From Lysinibacillus sp. ZYM-1 (GTDB lineage Bacteria > Bacillota > Bacilli > Bacillales_A > Planococcaceae): a stretch of 41,311 bases of DNA. The position numbers were made by a program, and so were the translations under genes. The notes beneath the pieces are model-generated. The model was not told the origin of the DNA. It saw only the letters and a program-made list of their open reading frames with translations, and did not search any database. The DNA lies in the NCBI RefSeq assembly GCF_001308875.1, contig NZ_KQ465140.1, forward strand, positions 1-41,311. Reading direction: 5' to 3'. Positions 15,934-24,330 of the stretch are shown piece after piece. Within the stretch, counting starts at the first letter, position 1, and each line of letters opens with the position of its first letter.

Positions 15934-16896
15934 ATGAAAAAGAAATTATTTATTACACGTAAGTTTCCTACACATATTGTTGAGCCACTACAGGAGTATT
16001 ATGAAGTTTCACAGTGGGAAGAGGAGGAGATTGTCATCCCACGTGATAAACTGCTTGCAGCTGTCGCTGATTGTGAGGTACTGTGGGTAACGATCGCAGA
16101 TCAAGTGGATGAGGAATTAATTTCCCTAGCACCAAACCTCAAGTTAGTAACGAATTTAGCAGTTGGTTATAACAATATTGATGTGAAAGCTTTACGAAAA
16201 AGAGGCATTATGGCGACAAATACGCCTGGTGTCTTAACGAATACGACTGCAGATTTAGTATTTGGCTTACTGCTTGCAACGGCACGAAGACTTCCAGAAA
16301 GTGAAAGATACTTACGAGAGGGTAAATGGAAAAGTTGGTACCCCATGCAATTGGTTGGTAAAGATGTATCTGGAGCGACAATAGGAATTATAGGTATGGG
16401 CCGAATTGGTCAGGCTGTGGCTAGACGGGCAAAAGGCTTTGATATGAAGATTTTGTATAATAATCGGAGACGTCGACATGAAGCGGAAGAAATGTACGGT
16501 TTCCGGTATGCATCATTGGAGGATCTCTTAAAGCAATCTGATTTTGTTGTTATTATGACACCTTATAATAATGATACAGAGGGGCTAATTGGTGCACAAG
16601 AATTAGCTTTAATGAAGGATGATGCTGTCTTAATAAATGCTTCACGCGGTGGAATTATTGATGAGGGTGCCCTATATGATGTCTTGAGAAGTGGAAAGCT
16701 TTGGGCGGCTGGTCTGGATGTCTTTGAACAAGAGCCCGTTGCTATGGATCATCCATTGTTAACGCTTCCGAATGTTGTGGCACTGCCTCATATCGGAAGT
16801 GCGTCCTTAGAAACCAGGACCGCTATGTTGATGTTAAATGTGAATGCATTGATTGCTTATGGGCAAGGCAAGGCGATATCAAATCGAATTGATTAG
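15934..16896 (+). CDS. D-2-hydroxyacid dehydrogenase (glyoxylate/hydroxypyruvate reductase type)
   Basis: A 320-residue NAD(P)H-dependent D-isomer-specific 2-hydroxyacid dehydrogenase. The N-terminal substrate domain has NLAVGYNNIDV. The Rossmann motif GIIGMGRIGQAVARRA is at about residues 150-165. The catalytic triad is complete: Arg in INASRGGIID, Glu in LDVFEQEP and His in ALPHIGSAS. The pattern PGVLTNTTADLVFGLLLATARR is characteristic of the glyoxylate/hydroxypyruvate reductase (GyaR/GRHPR) group, which reduces glyoxylate or hydroxypyruvate in the cytosol. The start is ATG after AGAGGTG. A strong terminator follows directly. Exact substrate is not determined. Confidence 0.9.
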   Translation: MKKKLFITRKFPTHIVEPLQEYYEVSQWEEEEIVIPRDKLLAAVADCEVLWVTIADQVDEELISLAPNLKLVTNLAVGYNNIDVKALRKRGIMATNTPGVLTNTTADLVFGLLLATARRLPESERYLREGKWKSWYPMQLVGKDVSGATIGIIGMGRIGQAVARRAKGFDMKILYNNRRRRHEAEEMYGFRYASLEDLLKQSDFVVIMTPYNNDTEGLIGAQELALMKDDAVLINASRGGIIDEGALYDVLRSGKLWAAGLDVFEQEPVAMDHPLLTLPNVVALPHIGSASLETRTAMLMLNVNALIAYGQGKAISNRID

Positions 16897-16902
16897 AAAA
16901 AT

Positions 16903-16937
16903 GGAGCATATCACTGGTAGATATGCTCCGTTTTTTT
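16903..16937 (+). terminator. Intrinsic terminator after hydroxyacid dehydrogenase gene
   Basis: A perfect 10-bp stem GGAGCATATC (16903-16912)/GATATGCTCC (16920-16929) with a 7-nt loop is followed by G and seven T. Confidence 0.95.
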
Positions 16938-17736
16938 ATTTATTGAATAAATCGAATAAACCACCAATACCGCCTTCACCTTTCGATTGGCCGCCACCGC
17001 CTTGTGAAATTGGTGCCGCTGCAAAGACGCGACTTGCTAAACGGCTAAATGGTAATGATTGTACCCAGACCTTTCCTGGACCGCGTAATGTAGCAAAGAA
17101 AATCCCTTCGCCACCAAACAGTGCAGTTTTTACGCCTCCAACTAGCTCAATATCGTAATTTACATTTGAAGTCATCGCTACTAAACACCCTGTGTCTACA
17201 CGTAAAACTTCACCAGGTTGTAATGTTTTTTCGTGAATGGCTCCACCTGCATGTACAAATGCCATGCCATCCCCTTCAAGCTTTTGCATAATGAAGCCTT
17301 CGCCTCCGAAGAAGCCTACACCGATTTTTTTCTGAAATTCTACGCCTACAGAAACACCTTTAGCTGCAGCTAAAAACGCATCTTTTTGACAAATAATTTT
17401 CCCGTTTAATTGACTTAAATCCATAGGGATAATCTTACCTGGGTATGGAGAAGCGAAATAAACATGTTTCTTACCTGAGCCAACGTTTGTGAATGTCGTC
17501 ATGAATAAGCTTTCACCTGTAATTATACGTTTTCCAGCGCCTAATAATTTTCCCATTAGACCACTTTGCGAGCCGCCTCTTGAACCATCGCCAAAAATAG
17601 TTTCCATTTGGATTGCGTCATCCATCATCATTAAAGCGCCTGCTTCAGCAACAACTGTTTCCTGAGGATCTAGCTCAACTTGCACATATTGCATGTCGTC
17701 ACCAAATAACTTGTAGTCAATTTCATGATTATTCAT
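16936..17736 (-). CDS. AIM24 / TIGR00266-family protein
   Basis: A 266-residue protein of the AIM24 (TIGR00266) family, a double-psi or tryptophan-RNA-attenuator-like beta sandwich with unknown biochemical role. Family signatures include AEAGALMMMDDAIQMET near residue 30, GESLFMTTFTN near 73, FGGEGFIMQKLEGDGMAFVHAGG near 143 and LFGGEGIFFATLRGPGKVWVQSLPF near 210. The C-terminus is a glycine-rich tail (GGGGQSKGEGGIGG) ending LFDLFNK, which often resembles a flexible linker. The start is ATG after TTTTGGAGGA. It is convergent with the hydroxyacid dehydrogenase gene across the shared terminator and alone in its unit. Confidence 0.88.
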   Translation of the reverse strand: MNNHEIDYKLFGDDMQYVQVELDPQETVVAEAGALMMMDDAIQMETIFGDGSRGGSQSGLMGKLLGAGKRIITGESLFMTTFTNVGSGKKHVYFASPYPGKIIPMDLSQLNGKIICQKDAFLAAAKGVSVGVEFQKKIGVGFFGGEGFIMQKLEGDGMAFVHAGGAIHEKTLQPGEVLRVDTGCLVAMTSNVNYDIELVGGVKTALFGGEGIFFATLRGPGKVWVQSLPFSRLASRVFAAAPISQGGGGQSKGEGGIGGLFDLFNK

Positions 17737-18159
17737 AAAGGGATTCCTCCAAAAGTAAATTTAATGATATTGTATACGATTATAAATCACATTGGTTTCA
17801 ATAAGAAATTAAATAATTTAGAAAAAAAGGGAATTAGTTAGAAAATGTCGAATATAAAAAACTAGAATGTGTATTATTTATTTTCATTTAACTAGGGGTG
17901 TTGTGAATATACATAACTCTAAGCGACTCCTCTTTTTTGGAGTTATCCTCTATACGGAGGAAGGTAGTTAAGTGGAAATAAAGCCTCTGGCAGTTGTCAC
18001 CGATAATAATTTGAATAATAGTATGACAGGGTATATCACATCTTGAAAATTCGGAATATTGACATATTTCATTCTACTAAGATTCATAGATTCTGTACCT
18101 AAGGAATACGACTGGTACAATAGCCGAGGCATCATAGAGTATTTCAGGGGGTGTATGTA
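17737..18159. other. Long leader/intergenic region before the lysine-catabolism operon
   Basis: No established gene. It holds possible RNA hairpins at 17913-17966 (ATAACTC/GAGTTAT around an inner GACTCC/GGAGTT, then CCTC/GGAGG). A GTG-started 24-codon ORF lies at 17972-18046 behind GGAGGAAGG. A TTGACA sits at 18059-18064 without a good -10. After the ORF's stop, the same frame is open again for about 35 codons up to the aldehyde dehydrogenase start, as if a small gene had decayed. No clear promoter or regulator site was identified. Confidence 0.4.
17972..18046 (+). CDS. Possible 24-aa ORF in the lysine-operon leader
   Basis: GTG at 17972 is preceded by GGAGGAAGG at about 8 nt. The frame encodes 24 residues beginning MEIKPLAVVTDNN and ends in TGA at 18044. 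It may be a leader peptide or the start of a decayed gene, since the frame is open again after the stop. I do not recognise it. Confidence 0.25.
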   Translation: MEIKPLAVVTDNNLNNSMTGYITS

Positions 18160-19638
18160 GTGGAGATTAAAAACTATATCGGTGGTAAATGGATCACACA
18201 TTCGCATTTACAAAGTATAGCAGTGACGAACCCTGCAAATGGTGAGCAGCTTGCTACCATACCGCGTTCTACTTCCAATGAGGTAGATGAGGCTGTAGTA
18301 GCTGCCAAACAAGCACAAAAGAGCTGGGCGCTTGTACCAGCCCCAAAACGTGCAGAATATTTATATGCCATCGGTCAAAAAATGAAAGAAAAAAAGGAAT
18401 ATTTGGCGACCGTTTTAACAAAAGAGATGGGCAAGGTAATTGAAGAAGCAAGAGGAGAGGTGCAAGAAGGCATTGACATGGCCTACTATATGGCAGGTGA
18501 AGGTCGTAGGTTGTTTGGTGAAACAACACCGTCTGAACTCGCCAATAAGTTTGCTATGAGTGTTAGGGCACCTATTGGAGTTGTGGCGCTTATCACGCCA
18601 TGGAATTTTCCTGTGGCAATTGCAACGTGGAAATCATTCCCTGCGATGGTAGCCGGAAATACTTTCATTTGGAAACCATCAAATGAGACACCCATGATGG
18701 CTTATGAAATGGGGAAAATTTTTGAGGAAGTGGGTTTACCGGATGGTGTCGCAAATATTGTATTTGGTACAGGACCAACAGTAGGGACTGCACTAATTGA
18801 ACACCCTGACGTTAAGGTGATTTCATTTACGGGGTCAACAACAACGGGCAGTAAAGTGGCGGAGCTTGGCGGTAAGCATTTGAAAAAGATTTCTTTAGAA
18901 ATGGGTGGGAAAAATGCTGTCATTGTTATGGATGACGCAGATTTACAGCTAGCTACAGAGGGAATTTTATGGAGTGCTTTTGGTACAGCTGGTCAAAGAT
19001 GTACAGCATGTAGTCGAGTGATTGTGCATAAAGATGTAAAAGAACAATTAGAACAGCGTCTCTTAGATGAAATGCAACAGTTAACAATTGGGGACGGATT
19101 AGACGAGGCAGTTAAAATTGGACCAGTGATTAATAAAGCTGCATTGGAAAAGATTAATCACTATGTACAAATAGGCAAGCAGGAAGGTGCCACGTTGTTA
19201 GCAGGCGGCAGAATTTTAAATGAGCCACCATATGACAAGGGGTTTTATTACGAGCCTACATTGTTTACGAACGTGAAGCCTGACATGATTATTGCCCAAG
19301 AAGAGATTTTTGGCCCTGTCGTTTCTCTAATTGAGGTAGCAAGTTTAGAGGAAGCAATTGAAGTAAATAATGGCGTGAAATTTGGCTTATCGAGCTCAAT
19401 TTTCTCACAAAATGTTAATACTATTTTCCGCGCACAGCGTGATTTAGACACAGGTATTGTTTATATAAATGCTGGCACGACAGGTGCTGAAATCCATTTG
19501 CCATTTGGTGGTACCAAAGGAACTGGAAATGGACATCGAGATTCAGGTGTTGCAGCCTTAGATGTATATACAGAATGGAAGAGCATTTACGTAGACTACA
19601 GCGGTAAATTACAAAGAGCACAAATCGATACAGAGTAA
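18160..19638 (+). CDS. Aldehyde dehydrogenase, probable alpha-aminoadipate semialdehyde dehydrogenase
   Basis: A 492-residue NAD(P)-dependent aldehyde dehydrogenase. Landmarks are the cofactor-binding [17 protein letters not shown] near residue 146, WKPSNETP near 173, the active-site Glu247 in LEMGGKNAV and the nucleophile Cys281 in [12 protein letters not shown], a context typical of semialdehyde dehydrogenases. [10 protein letters not shown] near 380 completes the fold. As first gene of an operon with a lysine-6-dehydrogenase-like enzyme and a glutaryl-CoA-dehydrogenase-like enzyme, it most likely oxidises alpha-aminoadipate 6-semialdehyde to alpha-aminoadipate (inference from context). Succinate semialdehyde is an alternative substrate. 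A GTG at 18151 lies next to the AGGGGG ribosome binding site, so the GTG at 18160 is preferred. Confidence 0.85.
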   Translation: MEIKNYIGGKWITHSHLQSIAVTNPANGEQLATIPRSTSNEVDEAVVAAKQAQKSWALVPAPKRAEYLYAIGQKMKEKKEYLATVLTKEMGKVIEEARGEVQEGIDMAYYMAGEGRRLFGETTPSELANKFAMSVRAPIGVVALITPWNFPVAIATWKSFPAMVAGNTFIWKPSNETPMMAYEMGKIFEEVGLPDGVANIVFGTGPTVGTALIEHPDVKVISFTGSTTTGSKVAELGGKHLKKISLEMGGKNAVIVMDDADLQLATEGILWSAFGTAGQRCTACSRVIVHKDVKEQLEQRLLDEMQQLTIGDGLDEAVKIGPVINKAALEKINHYVQIGKQEGATLLAGGRILNEPPYDKGFYYEPTLFTNVKPDMIIAQEEIFGPVVSLIEVASLEEAIEVNNGVKFGLSSSIFSQNVNTIFRAQRDLDTGIVYINAGTTGAEIHLPFGGTKGTGNGHRDSGVAALDVYTEWKSIYVDYSGKLQRAQIDTE

Positions 19639-19664
19639 CAGATCAACGAAAGGGGATGTTCTTG

Positions 19665-20837
19665 ATGAAAGTTGTTGTATTAGGTGCAGGTTTGATGGGT
19701 AAAGAGGTAGCTCGTGACTTAATAAAAAACGATAAAGTTGAGCATGTATTTTTAGGTGACATCGATGTAAAAGTGGCACAGGAATTTGTGGATACTTTAA
19801 ATACAAATAAGGTTGAAGTTGTAGAACTTCATGCAGAACACGATGATTCGCTAATGAAGGTCATCTCTAAAGGTGATGTTGTTATCAACGCACTATTTTA
19901 TTCCTTCAACGAGCGAGTTGCGAGAGCAGCCATTGAAGCAGGTGTACATTCTGTAGATTTAGGTGGCCATATTGGTGGGGTTACTGAGAATATATTAGAT
20001 CTTCACGAGGAAGCAAAAGCAAAAGGTGTCACAATTATCCCAGACTTAGGTGTTGCTCCAGGTATGATCAATATTCTAGCGGGCTATGGTGCCTCTAAAT
20101 TAGATGATGTTGAGTCTATTAAGCTATTTGTGGGCGGCATTCCAACTGAACCAAAGCCTCCGCTTCACTATACACGTGTATTTTCTTTAGATGGCGTTTT
20201 TGATCATTATACGGAGCCTTCAAAAACGATTCAAAAGGGCAAATTACAAGAAGTTCCTTCCCTTTCAGGTGTTGAACCTATTTATTTTGACGGTTTCGGT
20301 GTGCTTGAGGCATTTTATACATCTGGAGGCATTTCCACATTGTATAAGACATTCCCAAATGTCCGCACATTGGAGTATAAAACAATTCGTTATAAGGGGC
20401 ATGCGGAGAAATTTAAGCTATTAGCAGATTTAGGCTTCCTTGATTCAGCGAATAAGGTAGAAGTGGATAATCAAGAAGTGCCAGTTCGTTCCGTAGTGCG
20501 TGAAGCGCTTAAAAAGAAACTAGAGCTGGGAACAAAACCCGATGCGGTTCTGTTACGTGTCATTGTAGCTGGTGAGAAAGCGCAGCAACAAGTGACCTAT
20601 GAATATGAAATGGTTGTGCGTAAGGATATGACCATTAATGAAACGGCAATGGCTCGTGCTACAGCTAACACAATCTCTGTTGTAGCGCAGATGATAGGTG
20701 CAGGCGATATTACCGAGCGTGGTGTATTCCCACCTGAATCGATAGTGCCTGGCGATACGTATATTGAAGAGATGGCCAAACGTGGTGTAGTGATAAAAGA
20801 GACATCTCATAAGTCTGCTATGATTGTGAAATGGTAG
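19665..20837 (+). CDS. Saccharopine dehydrogenase family, probable L-lysine 6-dehydrogenase
   Basis: A 390-residue NAD(P)-dependent enzyme of the saccharopine dehydrogenase family. It begins with a Rossmann motif [13 protein letters not shown] at residues 6-18, then [20 protein letters not shown] near 70. VHSVDLGGH and [19 protein letters not shown] (near 125-145) form the substrate-site region. The length and single-domain layout match the lysine 6-dehydrogenase described from Geobacillus and relatives (about 385 residues). That enzyme converts L-lysine to alpha-aminoadipate 6-semialdehyde, which cyclises to piperideine-6-carboxylate. The upstream gene would oxidise this product. An ATG at 19656 overlaps AAAGGGG, so the ATG at 19665 is the start. 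It sits 26 bp after the aldehyde dehydrogenase gene. True saccharopine or carboxynorspermidine dehydrogenase activity is the main alternative. Confidence 0.78.
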   Translation: MKVVVLGAGLMGKEVARDLIKNDKVEHVFLGDIDVKVAQEFVDTLNTNKVEVVELHAEHDDSLMKVISKGDVVINALFYSFNERVARAAIEAGVHSVDLGGHIGGVTENILDLHEEAKAKGVTIIPDLGVAPGMINILAGYGASKLDDVESIKLFVGGIPTEPKPPLHYTRVFSLDGVFDHYTEPSKTIQKGKLQEVPSLSGVEPIYFDGFGVLEAFYTSGGISTLYKTFPNVRTLEYKTIRYKGHAEKFKLLADLGFLDSANKVEVDNQEVPVRSVVREALKKKLELGTKPDAVLLRVIVAGEKAQQQVTYEYEMVVRKDMTINETAMARATANTISVVAQMIGAGDITERGVFPPESIVPGDTYIEEMAKRGVVIKETSHKSAMIVKW

Positions 20838-20846
20838 GTGTTGACT

Positions 20847-22040
20847 ATGAATTTTGACATGTCCACTGAGCAGGAGATGCTACGAAAAACGGTAAGGCAG
20901 TTTGTGGATGAAGAGATTATTCCCTATATTGCAAAGTGGGATGCCCAAGGTAGCTTTGATGCTAAAATTTGGTCGAGACTAGCGGAGCTTGGCTTAATGG
21001 GGGTTTGTGTTCCAGAACAGTACGGTGGGAGTGGTATGGATTATAACGCTCTTGCCATCGTGTGTGAGGAGCTTGAGCGAGGAGATACAGCATTCCGAAC
21101 GGCAGTATCTGTTCACACAGGTTTAAATAGTATGACCTTAATGCAATGGGGTACTGAAGAGCAAAAGCAGCGCTATCTTGTTCCACAGGCAAAAGGGGTA
21201 CAAATTGGTGCATTTGGTCTTACAGAGCCTGGAGCTGGTTCTGATGTAGCAGCTATGTCTACTACAGCTGTCCGTGATGGCAATGATTATGTCATCAATG
21301 GGCAGAAAACATGGATTTCCTTATGTGATATAGCAGATCACTTTATTGTTTTTGCATATACAGATAAGTCGAAGAAACATCATGGTATTAGTGCATTTAT
21401 TATTGAACGTTCAATGGCAGGCTTTACATCAAAGGCTATCAAAGGGAAATATGGTATTCGTGCTGGCAATACAGGTGAGCTCTTCTTTGAAGATTTACGT
21501 GTACCAGCTGAGAATCGTCTTGGTGAAGAAGGCGAAGGCTTTAAAATCGCTATGTCTGCCCTAGACAATGGACGTTTTACAGTGGCAGCGGGGGCTGTAG
21601 GCTTAATTCAAGCTTGTTTAGAGGCAAGTGTGAAATACTGTCATGAACGAGAAACCTTTGGCAAGCCTATAGGAGAGCATCAGCTTGTTGGCCAAATGAT
21701 TGCTAATATGGAAGCTGGTTACCAGATGAGCCGTCTATTGGTTTATCGTGTAGGTGAGTTGAAAAATAAGGGTGTTCGTAATACCAGAGAAACATCTTTA
21801 GCAAAATGGCAGGCGTGTGATTTTGCCAATAAGGCTGCTGATGATGCGGTACAAATTCATGGTGCCTATGGCTATTCAGATGAATATCCAGTTGCTCGAT
21901 ATCTGAGAAACTCGAAAGCACCCGTTATCTATGAAGGTACGCGAGAAATTCATACCATTATGCAGGCGGATTATGTATTGGGAAGACGTCAAGATAAACC
22001 ATTAGCTAAAATGTTACCAAAATGGACGTTTGAAAAATAA
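20847..22040 (+). CDS. Acyl-CoA dehydrogenase, glutaryl-CoA dehydrogenase-like
   Basis: A 397-residue FAD-dependent acyl-CoA dehydrogenase. Motifs: PEQYGGSGMDYNALA, FGLTEPGAGSD, GQKTWIS, IHGAYGYSDEYPVARY, and the catalytic Glu in VIYEGTREIHTIMQ. The stretch EELERGDTAFRTAVSVH aligns with RELERVDSGYRSAMSVQ of human glutaryl-CoA dehydrogenase as I recall it, keeping the Arg that holds the glutaryl carboxylate and the nearby Ser. REIHTIMQ also resembles the GCDH end HDIHALIL. With the two preceding lysine-degradation genes this suggests glutaryl-CoA to crotonyl-CoA conversion; a short-chain dehydrogenase is the alternative. A GTG directly after the previous stop lies in the ribosome binding site TAGGTG, so the ATG at 20847 is used. 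Last gene of the operon. Confidence 0.8.
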   Translation: MNFDMSTEQEMLRKTVRQFVDEEIIPYIAKWDAQGSFDAKIWSRLAELGLMGVCVPEQYGGSGMDYNALAIVCEELERGDTAFRTAVSVHTGLNSMTLMQWGTEEQKQRYLVPQAKGVQIGAFGLTEPGAGSDVAAMSTTAVRDGNDYVINGQKTWISLCDIADHFIVFAYTDKSKKHHGISAFIIERSMAGFTSKAIKGKYGIRAGNTGELFFEDLRVPAENRLGEEGEGFKIAMSALDNGRFTVAAGAVGLIQACLEASVKYCHERETFGKPIGEHQLVGQMIANMEAGYQMSRLLVYRVGELKNKGVRNTRETSLAKWQACDFANKAADDAVQIHGAYGYSDEYPVARYLRNSKAPVIYEGTREIHTIMQADYVLGRRQDKPLAKMLPKWTFEK

Positions 22041-22072
22041 ACGAAAGGGATTTATTCCCTCTCGTTTTTTTA
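22041..22072 (+). terminator. Operon terminator after the lysine-catabolism genes
   Basis: ACGA-A-AGGGA (22041-22050) pairs with TCCCT-C-TCGT (22056-22065), one mismatch, with a 5-nt loop, and is followed by seven T. Confidence 0.88.
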
Positions 22073-22106
22073 GTCATAACCAATCTTTAAAAAAATTTCA
22101 GAAAAA

Positions 22107-22132
22107 TGTAACTTTCCGACACTTTCATAGTC
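22107..22132 (+). promoter_or_regulatory. Candidate ECF-sigma promoter of the beta-propeller gene
   Basis: TGTAAC (22107-22112) and AGTC (22129-22132) are spaced by 16 bp. This resembles the TGAAAC-N16-CGTC pattern of extracytoplasmic-function sigma factors such as SigM/SigW, and no good sigma-A boxes are visible. The match is partial. Confidence 0.3.
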
Positions 22133-22169
22133 TAATGGATAAACAAGTATATGAAAGAGAGGAAAAATG

Positions 22170-24266
22170 ATGAAAAGTAAATGGCTGGCAATAATGCTGA
22201 TAGTCGTTTTAGCGATTGTGCCTGGTATTTTCACATGGGCAATAAATACAGAGGTGACTGCCAAGGCTGCTAGTATGAGTATGTCTACTCAAAGTTGGCA
22301 AGCTTCTTTCTCCGTAAGTTTAAAGAAAAATAAAATTACTGAGGACCATGTCTATGTTACGACGGAAAAAGGCAAAAAAGTATCTGCAACAATTGTATTG
22401 TTAGAAGATCAGAAAACATTAGTAGTAAAGAAGCTTGTACCAGGTAGTTATCAATTACATGTAAAAAAAGAAGCCTTTGCACAGGGTGGACTTAATGTAG
22501 CTTCACAAGTTATTCCATTTACCATCATTGAAACGTTAACAGCCGTCAAATCTGAAAAAGAACTACAACAATATTTTAAAAAATTGTTAACGACTCAAAG
22601 GGTTGAAATTAGAGAGGAAGAGATGGCTGCTAGTACACAAAGTGAAGATAAAGCAACAGCCAATAACGAGTCTACAACTAATAATCAAGTTGAAGGTGTA
22701 GAAGAGGGTGATATTGTTGTTGTAAAAGATGGCTTTATTTTCACAGCAAAGGATCAAAGCATTACAGTTGTAAATGCTAAAGACCCTCAGCATTTGAAAA
22801 TGGCTACAAACATTAAAATGAAAGAGTCGAAATATATCTCTAAACTAGCACTATATGACAATCTATTAATAGTGATTGGGGATGAATATATTGAAAAAGC
22901 AGGCACGAGTATGGTCACAGCCTCGTTTTACGATATTTCCAATCCAAGTAATCCGAAACATATACGCGATGTAGGGCAAGAAGGATATTTAAAGGATATC
23001 CGGATTACAAAGGACACATTATATTTAATTGGTAATATGTATCCGAATTATTGGGTACTACAACAAGAGCCAACAGCAGACTTAAAACCGAAAACATTTG
23101 ATAGTTTGACAGACAAAGAGTTCAACAGCCTTCCTCTAGAAAAAATCTCAATTTTACCTAATACAATGGATGGCATGTATAGTTTAATTACAGCCGTCGA
23201 TTTAAAAAATGGTGCTACAACAACTGCTAATACGAAAGGGTATTTGGGTGGTAGCAGCGGACTTTATATGTCAGAAAATGCGCTATATTTAACGTCACCA
23301 ACTTATGATAATAATAACGTCATTTCATCAGAAAAACGTGCTCTGGATATGATATGGATACCAAGAGCAGCTGACACGCAAATTTTCAAGTGGAATATAG
23401 ATGGAACAACATTGAATTTCGCTGGTAGTACTGAAGTAAAAGGGACTGTGTTAAATCAGTATTCAATGGATGAATATAAGGGTAATTTCAGAATCTTTAC
23501 AACAGAGGGTAATACATGGGATGAGAAAAGCACTTCATATAACCATCTCTTTGTTTTGGATGAACATTTAAAAGCACTTGGTTCAGTGAAAGATATGGCG
23601 CCTGGGGAAAAAATATATTCTGCTCGCTTTATGGGAGATAAGGCATATGTGGTGACATTTAAACAAGTTGATCCACTGTTTGTCATTGATGTAGCGAATC
23701 CGAAAAAACCAGCTGTCCTAGGGGAGTTGAAGATTCCAGGCTTTAGTAATTACTTACATCCATTAGATGACACACATTTAATTGGCATTGGGTATGATAC
23801 TGAGCAACGCTATGATACGTATACAAAACGTAACTTTACAGTGACAACCAATATGAAGATGTCATTGTTTGATGTATCTGATTTTAAAAACCCAAAAGAG
23901 CAATCCACAGTAAAAATTGGCGGGAAAGGTTCATATTCTGAGGTACAATACAATCCCAAAGCGCTATTCCGTAATAAGGAATACAACTACTTTGGCTTCC
24001 CAGTTGTCCTATACGACGCGGGCAAAGGGGATAACGTTATTTACAAAGGTCAAGGTGCCCAAATTTATGAAATTACTGCAGATGAAGGAATTGTTTTAAA
24101 AGGAAATATTGTGAATGGTAATAATGGTGAGCCATATGAAAGTTGGGAGCAGGTTGTGCAACGAGTAGTCTATATAGATAATGCTCTCTATACAGTAGCG
24201 CGCAATGAAGTGAAAAGTTATCAGCTAAAAGACTTCAAGCCTCTGGATACATTAATCATTAAATAA
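22170..24266 (+). CDS. Exported beta-propeller domain protein
   Basis: A 698-residue secreted or membrane-anchored protein. Residues 1-32 form a signal peptide or anchor (KSKWLAIMLIVVLAIVPGIF). Residues 40-125 look like a bacterial Ig-like (Big_5-type) domain starting WQASFSVSLKKNKITEDHVYV. A low-complexity linker (residues 150-172) leads into the hallmark TNNQVEGVEEGDIVVVKDG of the Beta_propel family (PF09826), whose repeats of the form FYDISNPSNPKHI, LFVIDVANPKKPAVLGEL and LFDVSDFKNPKEQS fill the rest. Members are abundant in Bacillaceae but have no assigned biochemical role. Two ATGs are adjacent (22167 and 22170); spacing from AGAGAGG favours the second. Possibly under an ECF sigma factor. 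Confidence 0.85.
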   Translation: MKSKWLAIMLIVVLAIVPGIFTWAINTEVTAKAASMSMSTQSWQASFSVSLKKNKITEDHVYVTTEKGKKVSATIVLLEDQKTLVVKKLVPGSYQLHVKKEAFAQGGLNVASQVIPFTIIETLTAVKSEKELQQYFKKLLTTQRVEIREEEMAASTQSEDKATANNESTTNNQVEGVEEGDIVVVKDGFIFTAKDQSITVVNAKDPQHLKMATNIKMKESKYISKLALYDNLLIVIGDEYIEKAGTSMVTASFYDISNPSNPKHIRDVGQEGYLKDIRITKDTLYLIGNMYPNYWVLQQEPTADLKPKTFDSLTDKEFNSLPLEKISILPNTMDGMYSLITAVDLKNGATTTANTKGYLGGSSGLYMSENALYLTSPTYDNNNVISSEKRALDMIWIPRAADTQIFKWNIDGTTLNFAGSTEVKGTVLNQYSMDEYKGNFRIFTTEGNTWDEKSTSYNHLFVLDEHLKALGSVKDMAPGEKIYSARFMGDKAYVVTFKQVDPLFVIDVANPKKPAVLGELKIPGFSNYLHPLDDTHLIGIGYDTEQRYDTYTKRNFTVTTNMKMSLFDVSDFKNPKEQSTVKIGGKGSYSEVQYNPKALFRNKEYNYFGFPVVLYDAGKGDNVIYKGQGAQIYEITADEGIVLKGNIVNGNNGEPYESWEQVVQRVVYIDNALYTVARNEVKSYQLKDFKPLDTLIIK

Positions 24267-24270
24267 CAGA

Positions 24271-24314
24271 AAAAGTCCAATGAATTCAATGTGAAATTCA
24301 TTGGACTTTTATTA
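24271..24314. terminator. Bidirectional terminator
   Basis: A perfect 16-bp stem (24271-24286 with 24295-24310) with an 8-nt loop is flanked by A-rich and T-rich sequence. It serves both the beta-propeller gene and the convergent deacetylase gene. Confidence 0.93.
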
Positions 24315-24330
24315 ATGACGTCAGGAATTC

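Noticed and set aside
16853..17158. 101-codon ORF across the terminator and the AIM24 gene end
   Set aside because: It crosses a strong terminator and mirrors the glycine-rich C-terminus of the AIM24 gene as prolines.
18000..18159. Sigma-54 promoter for the lysine operon
   Set aside because: No TGGCAC-N5-TTGCA element could be found; the nearest TGGCA has no matching -12 box.
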